A stretch of 6,857 nucleotides of DNA from Bacteroidales bacterium (lineage in GTDB: Bacteria; Bacteroidota; Bacteroidia; Bacteroidales; Tenuifilaceae). The notes under the pieces were generated by a model that was given only the letters and a program-made list of their open reading frames with translations, was not told where the DNA came from and did not search any database. The position numbers were made by a program, and so were the translations under genes. The stretch is taken from positions 1 to 6,857 of the forward strand of contig DQHR01000180.1 of assembly GCA_003531155.1 (NCBI GenBank), written 5' to 3'. This document shows positions 1-6,489 of the stretch, piece after piece; position 1 is the stretch's first letter; each line of letters opens with the position of its first letter.

Positions 1-184
1 TGATGTTTCCTGAATCAGCACTTTCCTTCCCCGCACAAATTCTAAGTAAAGTGGTTTTGCCTGCGCCGTTACGAGCAATAATCCCTACCCTTTGATCTTG
101 TCCAATAGTAAACTTTATGTCATCAAATAGCACCAAATCCCCGAATGATTTGGTTAAATTTTCAACTTGCAGGTAGGGTATCAT
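1..184 (-). CDS. ABC-F family ATP-binding protein (Uup-like), N-terminal fragment
   Basis: This is the start of a cytoplasmic ATPase of the ABC-F type, a family without transmembrane domains that acts on ribosomes or, for Uup, has been linked to ribosome and DNA-intermediate processing. Only the first 61 codons are present; the gene runs off the left edge. The ATG is the complement of 182-184, and the protein opens MIPYLQVENLTKSFGD, the usual first beta strand of an ABC domain. The Walker A motif is ARNGAGKTT at residues 37-45, with the P-loop lysine at 43. The form IIA-(K/R)-NG-x-GKTTLL is, from memory, typical of Bacteroidota ABC-F proteins rather than of transporter ATPases. The second ABC domain and the linker that would settle the subfamily lie outside the window. 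An ordinary transporter ATPase is the main alternative. It is divergent from nth across a 156-bp spacer. Confidence 0.8.
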   Translation of the reverse strand, partial: MIPYLQVENLTKSFGDLVLFDDIKFTIGQDQRVGIIARNGAGKTTLLRICAGKESADSGNI

Positions 185-198
185 CTTTCAGTTTTTTG

Positions 199-206
199 CA
201 AAAGTA
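199..206 (-). promoter_or_regulatory. Bacteroidota -7 promoter element for the ABC-F gene
   Basis: On the minus strand these bases read TACTTTTG, an exact match to the Bacteroidota -7 consensus TAnnTTTG. The ATG of the ABC-F gene lies 14 bp downstream of the element, so the leader would be only about 5-10 nt. No TTTG (-33) element is visible at the usual 17-23 bp upstream spacing, so the call rests on the -7 box and its position. Confidence 0.5.
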
Positions 207-311
207 GTTTTATTTGTTGGATAGATAGAATAATAGAATGTTGGAAAAGCAAAGTTTTTACACTCTAATTGTATCACAACAAAACATCATCACTTCAATA
301 CAATAATTCTC

Positions 312-319
312 TATCTTTA
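312..319 (+). promoter_or_regulatory. Possible -7 element for nth
   Basis: TATCTTTA matches seven of the eight positions of TAnnTTTG and ends 21 bp before the nth ATG. No -33 TTG is seen at a suitable distance and the region is AT-rich, so a chance match is quite possible. Confidence 0.22.
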
Positions 320-340
320 TAACCATAAAAAGCTAATGAG

Positions 341-994
341 ATGACCCGTAAAGAGAGATTTAAGCATATTATAGAGTATTTCAAGGTGAACATGCCTGTT
401 GCCGAAACAGAACTGGAACACACTTCGCCCTACGAGCTTATTGTAGCAACGATTCTTTCAGCACAATGTACAGATAAGCGTGTAAATATTGTAACACCTC
501 CATTTTTTAAAAAATATCCAACAGTTAATCATCTTGCTAACGCAAGTGTTGAGGATATTTTTCAGATGATTAGATCAATTTCATATCCTAACAATAAGGC
601 AAAGAATCTTTCAGGGATGGCTAAAATGCTTATTTCAGATTTTGGCGGCAAAGTACCTTCTGATATTGATCAACTTCAGAAACTGCCTGGAGTTGGACGT
701 AAAACGGCTAATGTTGTGGCTTCTGTTGCTTATAATAAGCCTGCTTTGGCGGTAGATACTCATGTTTTTAGAGTGGCAAAGAGGTTGGGTCTTAGCCATA
801 ATGCTAAAACTCCATTGGCTACTGAACTGCAACTTATTGAGTTTATTCCTCAGGAGTTAATTCCAATTGCTCATCATTGGTTAATTCTCCATGGTCGATA
901 TGTTTGTGTTGCCCGTAAGCCAAAGTGTGAGGAGTGTGGAGTGAGTGAGTTTTGTAAAGAATATGGTAAGAGGAAAGTGGCAAGTGACAAGTAA
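341..994 (+). CDS. nth: Endonuclease III, bifunctional DNA N-glycosylase/AP lyase
   Basis: Endonuclease III removes oxidised pyrimidines (thymine glycol and similar) in base excision repair and cleaves the resulting abasic site by beta-elimination. The 217-residue product matches the family's normal length (211 in E. coli) and carries every diagnostic element. The N-terminal helical part includes LSAQCTD at 39-45. The helix-hairpin-helix is LPGVGRKTANVVAS at 115-128, with the catalytic lysine K121. VDTHVFR follows, with the catalytic aspartate D139. The C-terminal [4Fe-4S] loop has C189-x6-C196-x2-C199-x5-C205, the canonical spacing. The ATG at 341 puts the first helix in its usual place. The last six codons lie in an imperfect heptanucleotide repeat. 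It is followed on the same strand by a TIGR03915/DUF4130 gene, which may share a DNA repair context. All key residues are present, so I expect an active enzyme. Confidence 0.97.
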   Translation: MTRKERFKHIIEYFKVNMPVAETELEHTSPYELIVATILSAQCTDKRVNIVTPPFFKKYPTVNHLANASVEDIFQMIRSISYPNNKAKNLSGMAKMLISDFGGKVPSDIDQLQKLPGVGRKTANVVASVAYNKPALAVDTHVFRVAKRLGLSHNAKTPLATELQLIEFIPQELIPIAHHWLILHGRYVCVARKPKCEECGVSEFCKEYGKRKVASDK

Positions 995-1002
995 TGAGTG
1001 GG
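975..1002 (+). repeat. Imperfect heptanucleotide tandem repeat at the 3' end of nth
   Basis: Four 7-base units run in register: AAGTGGC (975-981), AAGTGAC (982-988), AAGTAAT (989-995) and GAGTGGG (996-1002). A weaker fifth, AAGAAAC, follows at 1003-1009. The first two units differ by one base and the later ones decay. The nth stop codon TAA (992-994) lies inside the third unit, so the repeat encodes the tail VASDK and then continues into the spacer. Confidence 0.45.
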
Positions 1003-1063
1003 AAGAAACCCCATCAAAGCCATTACAAAAAGGATTAATGTGTCATATATTCCAATGGGCACA

Positions 1064-1091
1064 TTGTCTTTTTCCAAATTAAATAATTTTC
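1064..1091 (+). promoter_or_regulatory. Possible promoter of the DUF4130 gene (-33 TTG / -7 TAATTTTC)
   Basis: TTG at 1064-1066 and TAATTTTC at 1084-1091 are 17 bp apart, close to the Bacteroidota TTTG-N17-23-TAnnTTTG arrangement. The -7 box departs from consensus only at its last base. The ATG at 1103 would lie a few bases after the predicted start of transcription. If real, this promoter would rule out a start upstream of 1103 for transcripts made from it. Confidence 0.33.
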
Positions 1092-1102
1092 AAATTGGTT
1101 TA

Positions 1103-1867
1103 ATGTCAAATTACTCTTACGACGGAACTTTTCCTGGTTTGCTAACGGCTATCTTTTATGCATACGATTCAAAAGATTGGCCTGAGGCCATTATTCGCCC
1201 TGAAAAACAAGGACTTTTGTTTGGTGAAATAGTAAAGATAAATACCGATGAGCAAAAGGCCACAAGAGTTTGGGATGGTGTTAAGCGCTATGGAGGAGAG
1301 TTAACTTGTGAGCAGATTTTTCATGCATTTTTATCTCTTGATGATGATGTGGAGATGATTATACTTCGATACTGTCGAGAACTATTTACTCAAAAGGTTT
1401 GTATTGCTACAAACTTTGCCAATGATTCGGTTCTTAAAGTAAGTCAACTTGAAAAGAAAGTTCTTCGTGAGGCTCATCATTTTGTGATGTTTATTCGCTT
1501 TGAACAAGCTGCCGATGGTACTTGGTTTGCACCCATTTCACCAAAATATGATATTCTATCACTTATAACGGGGCATTTTAGAGCTCGATTTGCAGATCAA
1601 ACTTGGTTAATTTACGATACTCGAAGAGGATATGGTTTTTTCTTTGATACAAAAAAGATAGAACAGATAACCATTGATAACCCTGCATTTAACGTTATAT
1701 CAGGACAACTTAATAGCAATGTTACACACCCAGAAGAGGATAAGTGGCAGCTGATGTGGAAAACTTATTTTAAGCAGATTGCTATAAAGGAACGAACAAA
1801 TATAAAATGCCAACAAAATTTCATGCCTAAAAGGTTTTGGAAATATCTGACGGAGAAGAAGCTTTAG
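1103..1867 (+). CDS. TIGR03915 family putative DNA metabolism protein (DUF4130)
   Basis: I recognise this as the TIGR03915/DUF4130 family, described as a probable DNA metabolism protein usually encoded beside a radical SAM protein (TIGR03916) and sometimes fused or linked to a UdgX-like uracil-DNA glycosylase-superfamily protein. Its biochemical activity is not established as far as I know. Counting from the ATG at 1103 (254 residues), landmarks are YDGTFPGLLTAIFYAYD at 6-22, TNFAND at 103-108, VLREAHHFVMFIRFE at 120-134, YDILSLITGHFRARFADQTW at 149-168, LIYDTRRGYG at 169-178 and the C-terminal MPKRFWKYLTE at 241-251. The frame is open back to a GTG at 998 (289 residues), but residues before 1103 look like translated spacer. 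The family begins close to the YDGTF motif, and a possible promoter sits just upstream of 1103. No radical SAM partner is in the window; the neighbour is nth. The protein appears complete. Confidence 0.87.
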   Translation: MSNYSYDGTFPGLLTAIFYAYDSKDWPEAIIRPEKQGLLFGEIVKINTDEQKATRVWDGVKRYGGELTCEQIFHAFLSLDDDVEMIILRYCRELFTQKVCIATNFANDSVLKVSQLEKKVLREAHHFVMFIRFEQAADGTWFAPISPKYDILSLITGHFRARFADQTWLIYDTRRGYGFFFDTKKIEQITIDNPAFNVISGQLNSNVTHPEEDKWQLMWKTYFKQIAIKERTNIKCQQNFMPKRFWKYLTEKKL

Positions 1868-1985
1868 TCAGTAGTTTGTGTCAAGTAATTCATAATAAAC
1901 TAACTTAAACCTAATCTAGTTTTTTTTGTCTAAATTTCAATAATTTACCCTAAATAAATCGACTAAACCTCAAAATTTCAATAAG

Positions 1986-4793
1986 ATGAAGAAAGTTTTA
2001 ATAGTCTCCTTTTTTGCTATTTTATCTGTTTTCAGTTTTGCTCAAAATGGTAAAATACCCCTAACTCACGATGTGTACGATGGTTGGAATGATCTAATGA
2101 ATCCATTAATTTCATTTAATGGACAATGGATTTCATATGAGGTAAATCCTCAGGATGGAGATGGCAGCATTTATTTAATTGATTCTAAATCAAATTTCAA
2201 AATGATTTTTAAAAGAGGCTATAAAGCCTCTATATCTCCAATGAATAATTTTATAGTTTATCAGGTTAAGCCCGAAAAATCCGTTATCCGTAAGGCAAAA
2301 CTTGATAAGAAGAAAAAGGATGATATGCCCAAGGACTCCTTGAAGATATATGTTTTTGATAGCAAAAAGGAATATACTTTTCCTAAGGTAAAATCATATA
2401 AAACAGGTGAGATTGATGGTAGTTGGGTTGCTTTACTTACTGAAGTTAAGAAGAAAGAAAAGGAAAAAGAGAAACAGCCTGCTGATACATCAAAGAAAGC
2501 AAAACCAAAAACAGTAAAGAAAACCACTAAAAGTAATGATGAGGAGAAACCAAGCCTACTTACCATAATAAACCCTAGCGAGGATAAAAAATTTGAGTTC
2601 AATTTGGTTTATGATTATTCTGTTTCGCGTAATGGTGCTTTAATCGCCTTTAATGCTAAAACTGACGATACACTTAGTTTATCAAATGTTCAAGTGTTTG
2701 ATTATGCAAAGGGTGAGCCTATTAAAATATTTGAACAAAAAGGTGATATTAAAAACCTTACGGCTGATGAAGTTGGAAAGCAACTTGTTTTTCTGTTTTC
2801 GGCTGATACTGGAAAGGTAAAAACCTACGATTTATATTATTGGTCTGTAAATATAAAAAACGCAGAAAAGTTAATTTCAACTCAAACTGTTGGAATGCCC
2901 AAGGGATGGGTTGTTAGCCAAAATACAACGCCTTACTTTTCTAAACAAGGGAATCGCTTGTTTTTAACAACTATGCCCAAACAGGTTGAGGAACCAAAAG
3001 ATACTTTAACTGATGATGAGAAGGTAATTCTTGATCTTTGGAGTTGGACAGACACCCTGCTTCAGACCCAACAAAAAAACAACCTTAAAAATGAACTTAA
3101 GCGTTCATTCCTTGCGATTTATAGTTTTTCTGATAAGAAGTTTATCCAACTTGCCAATAAGGAAGTGCCAGATGTTCGTGTTTTTATGAAAGGTGATGCT
3201 CCTTATGCACTTGGTATTAGCAATATCCCATATCAATATGCTATGACATGGGAATCATCAGGGAATAATGATTATTATATTATTGATTTGAAAACTGGTA
3301 TTAAGCGTAAAGCCTTAAGTGCAATTCCTTTTAGGGTATCGATGTCACCTTCATCTAATTATTTGGCCTATTATCAACCTTCTGATAATGCTTGGTATAT
3401 GTATTCAGTTAAAGATGGAAAATCTTTTTGCCTAACATCAGGGTTAAATGTAAACTTTTATGATGAAGAGAATGATACCCCAAGTTTGCCAAATCCTTAC
3501 GGATTTGCAGGTTGGATTGATGGTGATAAAGGTTTTGTAGTTTATGATAAATTCGATCTTTGGAATCTTGATCCAACAGGGAAGGTTAAACCTATTAAAC
3601 TTACTAATGGCAGAGAGAAGAACTTAGTTTATCGTTATCAAAGGCTAGATCCTGAGGCTTTTTATATAAGTTCAGTATCGAATGAGTTACTTTCAGTTTT
3701 CAATAAAAAGAATAAGCAAAGCGGGTTTAGCAGTATCGTTTTTAATAAACTGGGTTCAGTTAATCAATTGATTATTGATAATTTTGATTACTCAAATATA
3801 GGTAAAGCAAAAAACTCAAATCAGATTATTTGGCAAAGGGAATCTTATAGAGAGTACCGTGATTTATGGACAAGCGACATTACTTTCAAAAACTCTAAAA
3901 AGATATCGGAAGCTAATCCACAGATGGATAAGTACAAATGGGGCACAGCTGAGTTAGTTAAATGGGTTGATTTTAATCGCGACAGCGTTGTTGGGATCCT
4001 TTATAAACCCGATAATTTTGACCCCAATAAGAAATACCCAATGATGGTTTATTTCTACGAAACTCATTCCGATAACTTGAACTCTCATTTTGAACCTAAA
4101 CCCGGGCGTTCAGTAATATGCCCAACTCTTTATGCAAGCAATGATTATGTTGTATTCTTTCCAGATATTAAGTATAAAATAGGGTTGCCAGGGAAAAGTG
4201 CTTATGATGCTGTTATTAGCGGAACTATGGCGTTGATTAATAAAGGATTTGTTGATAAGGATCGAATTGGCGTTCAGGGGCAAAGTTGGGGTGGTTATCA
4301 AATAGCTTACCTCGTTACTCAGACCGATTTGTTTAAAGCAGCATCAGCTGGCGCACCTGTTTCTAATATGACAAGTGCATATGGCGGAATTCGTTGGGAG
4401 TCAGGAATGGCTCGTATGTTTCAGTATGAGCATACGCAGAGCAGAATAGGAGGGACGCTTTGGGAGAAACCATTGAGTTATATCGAAAATTCGCCACTTT
4501 TTTATGCTCCAAGGGTGAATACTCCTTTGCTTATTCGTCATGATGATGCCGATGGTGCTGTGCCATGGTATCAAGGTATTGAGTATTTTCTAGCATTACG
4601 CAGGCTAGGTAAACCTGTTTGGATGGTAAATTACAATGATGAACCTCACAACCTAGTTCGTCGCGCAAATCGTATTGACTGGACTATTCGAATGATGCAG
4701 TTTTTTGACTATTACTTAAAGGATACTCCTCAGCCCGAATGGTTAAAAAATGGTATTCCAGCTATTAAAAAAGGAAAAACGCTAGGGTACTAA
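1986..4793 (+). CDS. Secreted S9 (prolyl oligopeptidase) family serine peptidase
   Basis: This is probably an exported peptidase of the S9 clan. The 935-residue protein begins with a Sec signal peptide: MKK, a hydrophobic stretch over 4-18, and likely cleavage after A19 before QNGK. A beta-propeller-like region spans roughly 25-640, and the C-terminal alpha/beta hydrolase domain roughly 655-912. The catalytic serine is S767 in GQSWGGY (765-771). Aligned by motif with DPP IV, the acid is D856 in HDDADGAVP and the histidine H888 in DEPHNL, so the triad is intact. Two oddities stand out. A Lys/Glu-rich low-complexity insert covers 155-187. Where classical members have a YGGP-like oxyanion-hole segment, this one has YFYETHSDNLN (689-699), which may mark a Bacteroidota subfamily. 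No lipobox or C-terminal sorting domain is visible, so a periplasmic location is most likely. Exopeptidase or endopeptidase specificity cannot be told. It ends 16 bp before a strong terminator and appears to be a single-gene unit. Confidence 0.93.
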   Translation: MKKVLIVSFFAILSVFSFAQNGKIPLTHDVYDGWNDLMNPLISFNGQWISYEVNPQDGDGSIYLIDSKSNFKMIFKRGYKASISPMNNFIVYQVKPEKSVIRKAKLDKKKKDDMPKDSLKIYVFDSKKEYTFPKVKSYKTGEIDGSWVALLTEVKKKEKEKEKQPADTSKKAKPKTVKKTTKSNDEEKPSLLTIINPSEDKKFEFNLVYDYSVSRNGALIAFNAKTDDTLSLSNVQVFDYAKGEPIKIFEQKGDIKNLTADEVGKQLVFLFSADTGKVKTYDLYYWSVNIKNAEKLISTQTVGMPKGWVVSQNTTPYFSKQGNRLFLTTMPKQVEEPKDTLTDDEKVILDLWSWTDTLLQTQQKNNLKNELKRSFLAIYSFSDKKFIQLANKEVPDVRVFMKGDAPYALGISNIPYQYAMTWESSGNNDYYIIDLKTGIKRKALSAIPFRVSMSPSSNYLAYYQPSDNAWYMYSVKDGKSFCLTSGLNVNFYDEENDTPSLPNPYGFAGWIDGDKGFVVYDKFDLWNLDPTGKVKPIKLTNGREKNLVYRYQRLDPEAFYISSVSNELLSVFNKKNKQSGFSSIVFNKLGSVNQLIIDNFDYSNIGKAKNSNQIIWQRESYREYRDLWTSDITFKNSKKISEANPQMDKYKWGTAELVKWVDFNRDSVVGILYKPDNFDPNKKYPMMVYFYETHSDNLNSHFEPKPGRSVICPTLYASNDYVVFFPDIKYKIGLPGKSAYDAVISGTMALINKGFVDKDRIGVQGQSWGGYQIAYLVTQTDLFKAASAGAPVSNMTSAYGGIRWESGMARMFQYEHTQSRIGGTLWEKPLSYIENSPLFYAPRVNTPLLIRHDDADGAVPWYQGIEYFLALRRLGKPVWMVNYNDEPHNLVRRANRIDWTIRMMQFFDYYLKDTPQPEWLKNGIPAIKKGKTLGY

Positions 4794-4809
4794 CTAAGCT
4801 TAATAATTA

Positions 4810-4856
4810 AACCACGCTAGTTGCATTAGTTGCAATACTGGCGTGGTTCTTTTTTT
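4810..4856 (+). terminator. Intrinsic terminator between convergent genes
   Basis: A perfect 8-bp stem AACCACGC (4810-4817) / GCGTGGTT (4841-4848) encloses a second stem TTGCA (4821-4825) / TGCAA (4831-4835) with loop TTAGT. An internal loop (TAG against TACTG) separates the two. The outer stem is followed by CTTTTTTT (4849-4856), giving a good U-tract for the S9 peptidase gene on the plus strand. On the minus strand the hairpin is followed only by TTAATTATT, so it may also end the DUF4180 transcript, less efficiently. Confidence 0.88.
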
Positions 4857-4877
4857 ATAACTACTACTAAAATCTTA

Positions 4878-5240
4878 TTAATGCATTGCCAATCTTGCTT
4901 TAGCTTCATCAACGGAATCAACAAAGTTGATTTTTCCTATCTTGTTGCTTTCGTAAATAAAGTCTCTTAAACTCTTGCTCGTTGGGTTAGAGAAATCACC
5001 AATAATGGCAAGATCCACATTATAGGTTGAAAATTTTTGGAGAATGTCTCCAGCTATTCGAGTTTTTAGATCGAAAAAATCAGGAGTAATATTTTTTGAG
5101 TGAATAATTATTTTTCGTGAACCCTTATAACCACAATCGGCCATAAGGTCTAGTGCATCTTGAACGTTATTAATTATTATCTCATTACTATCTATGCTTG
5201 CAATGAATGTACCGTTTAGTTTATTAATATTTATTTTCAT
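4878..5240 (-). CDS. DUF4180 domain-containing protein
   Basis: The 120-residue product matches the DUF4180 family over its full length. Landmarks are NVQDALDLMADCGYKG at 25-40, IIIHSKNITPDFFDLKT at 44-60 (the family's best-conserved segment), ILQKF at 66-70, LAIIGDFS at 77-84, TSKSLRDFIYESN at 87-99 and a terminal VDSVDEAKARL at 107-117. No signal peptide or membrane segment is visible, so it should be cytosolic. The alternation of hydrophobic strands and helices suggests a small single alpha/beta domain. The family has no established function that I know of, and I do not assign one. It follows lysA on the same strand after 57 bp and faces the S9 peptidase gene across a terminator. Read-through from the lysine operon is possible; a separate promoter in the AT-rich gap cannot be excluded. 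Confidence 0.88.
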   Translation of the reverse strand: MKININKLNGTFIASIDSNEIIINNVQDALDLMADCGYKGSRKIIIHSKNITPDFFDLKTRIAGDILQKFSTYNVDLAIIGDFSNPTSKSLRDFIYESNKIGKINFVDSVDEAKARLAMH

Positions 5241-5286
5241 CTATTTAAATTATTTTGATTATTAGGTGTTTAGTATTCTTTTATAA

Positions 5287-5303
5287 ACATGAATATCTCA
5301 TGT
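5287..5303 (-). terminator. Weak hairpin at the lysA stop codon
   Basis: ACATGA (5287-5292) and TCATGT (5298-5303) form a perfect 6-bp stem with a 5-nt loop. The lysA TGA (complement of 5298-5300) lies in one arm. On the minus strand the stem is followed by TTATAAAAG, a poor U-tract. It could be an attenuating or mRNA-end hairpin between lysA and the DUF4180 gene, but it is short and AT-rich and may be chance. Confidence 0.25.
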
Positions 5304-6485
5304 ATTTAATTCCTTTGATAAGTAGACTGGTTCTAATTTATCTTCTGAGTAAACTGCATAAGGAATCTCTCTCATATTATAGCGCGAGCTCATTACCTCA
5401 CCATATGCACCACACGAAAGTATTGCAAGTATATCGCCTCGCTCTACTTTAGGCAGTTTGATTTCTTTTGCAAAGCAATCGGCCGATTCGCATACTGGAC
5501 CTACAATATCGTAAGTTGAGATACTTCCTTTTGATGAAAGGTTGATGATAGAATGACTTGCATCGTATAGTGCAGGGCGCATTAGGTCATTCATGCCAGC
5601 ATCAACAACTGCAAATTTTCGGCTTGATGGACCTTTAACAAATGTTACTTTAGTTATTAGGCTTCCACACTGAGCCACAATTGCTCTTCCAAGTTCAAAG
5701 TGAACTTTTTGATTTGGTTCAAGGTTTAGGTGCTCATAAAAAGCAGTAAAATACCCATCAAAGTCAGGAATAGGATGATTATTTGGATTTGCATAATCAA
5801 TTCCTAAACCGCCCCCCATATTGATATAGCTAAATCTACTGTTTGAGAATAGTTCTTCTTTTAGTTGATTTGCCTTTTGTGATAGAGTTCTAAATACCTC
5901 TAAGTCTAATATCTGTGAGCCAATGTGAAAATGTAACCCTATTAAGTCTATGTTTTTAAGTTTTGACAGCAATTCCTTTACCTCATATACCTCTTCAATG
6001 GAAAGTCCAAACTTGTTTTCGATCATTCCTGTTGTAATGTGCCGATGTGTACCTGCCTTTACATCAGGGTTCAACCTTAGAGCAACCCTAGCAACAACTG
6101 ATTTTCGTAATGCAAGTTGGTTGATGACTTCTAATTCTTGAACCGATTCGCAGTGAAAACAGAAAATCCTTTCATCTAATGCAAACTCAATTTCCGAGTC
6201 AGTTTTTCCAACCCCTGCAAATACAATCTTTTCAGGTTTAAATCCACATTTGAGAGCAAGTTCAATCTCATTTCCACTAACACAATCGGCTCCAAGGCCA
6301 TAAGAGGCAATTCGTGTGAGAATTTTACGATTTGCATTGGCTTTAATGGCATAATGAACGTCGTACCCATACCTTCTCGATGATTCTATAACTTTTGCAA
6401 GAGTTTTATCAAGCAGATTGGTATCATAAAAATAGAATGGTGTTGGGTTTGACTCCAGTATTCCCAATGATTCAAGCGTTATCAT
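5298..6485 (-). CDS. lysA: Diaminopimelate decarboxylase
   Basis: LysA is a PLP enzyme that decarboxylates meso-2,6-diaminopimelate to L-lysine, the last step of the pathway, in the cytosol. The 395-residue protein is full length for the shorter form of the family. The PLP lysine is K48 in YAIKAN (45-50). HFHIGSQ (185-191) and the phosphate-binding glycine run GGGLGI (224-229) are present. ELGR stands at 264-267 where many members have EPGR; I believe a Leu here occurs in other Bacteroidota enzymes but could not check. CESAD (332-336) carries the cysteine donated to the partner subunit's active site, and CGAYG (358-362) completes the site. The barrel and C-terminal beta domain are both intact. 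The ATG (complement of 6483-6485) starts 4 bp after the lysC stop, so translation is probably coupled and both genes share an operon. An ornithine or carboxynorspermidine decarboxylase is less likely given the lysC neighbour and the motif set. Confidence 0.95.
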   Translation of the reverse strand: MITLESLGILESNPTPFYFYDTNLLDKTLAKVIESSRRYGYDVHYAIKANANRKILTRIASYGLGADCVSGNEIELALKCGFKPEKIVFAGVGKTDSEIEFALDERIFCFHCESVQELEVINQLALRKSVVARVALRLNPDVKAGTHRHITTGMIENKFGLSIEEVYEVKELLSKLKNIDLIGLHFHIGSQILDLEVFRTLSQKANQLKEELFSNSRFSYINMGGGLGIDYANPNNHPIPDFDGYFTAFYEHLNLEPNQKVHFELGRAIVAQCGSLITKVTFVKGPSSRKFAVVDAGMNDLMRPALYDASHSIINLSSKGSISTYDIVGPVCESADCFAKEIKLPKVERGDILAILSCGAYGEVMSSRYNMREIPYAVYSEDKLEPVYLSKELNT

Positions 6486-6489
6486 GACT

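Noticed and set aside
185..340. Small RNA, riboswitch or CRISPR in the divergent spacer
   Set aside because: No repeats, strong hairpin or T-tract are visible; it is AT-rich spacer holding only promoter-like boxes.
994..1038. A 14-codon mini-ORF whose ATG overlaps the nth stop codon (TAATGA)
   Set aside because: It has no recognisable content and coincides with the decaying heptad repeat; no evidence of translation is visible.
1897..1928. Possible terminator AAACTA...TAGTTT followed by a T run, after the DUF4130 gene
   Set aside because: The stem is only 6 bp, almost all A/T, with a 14-nt loop, so it is too weak to call despite the T-tract.
1925..1943. TTTG (1925-1928) and TAnnTTT-like boxes (TAAATTTC 1931-1938, TAATTTAC 1941-1948) as an S9 gene promoter
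   Set aside because: The spacings between boxes (2 or 12 bp) do not fit the -33/-7 arrangement.
2261..2602. Long minus-strand ORF opposite the S9 peptidase gene
   Set aside because: It is the antisense shadow of the lysine-rich insert; its Phe/Ser-rich translation is what poly-Lys codons give in reverse.
5950..6141. Plus-strand ORFs opposite lysA and lysC (5255-5452, 5950-6141, 6614-6832)
   Set aside because: They are antisense to well-supported genes and show no recognisable domains.
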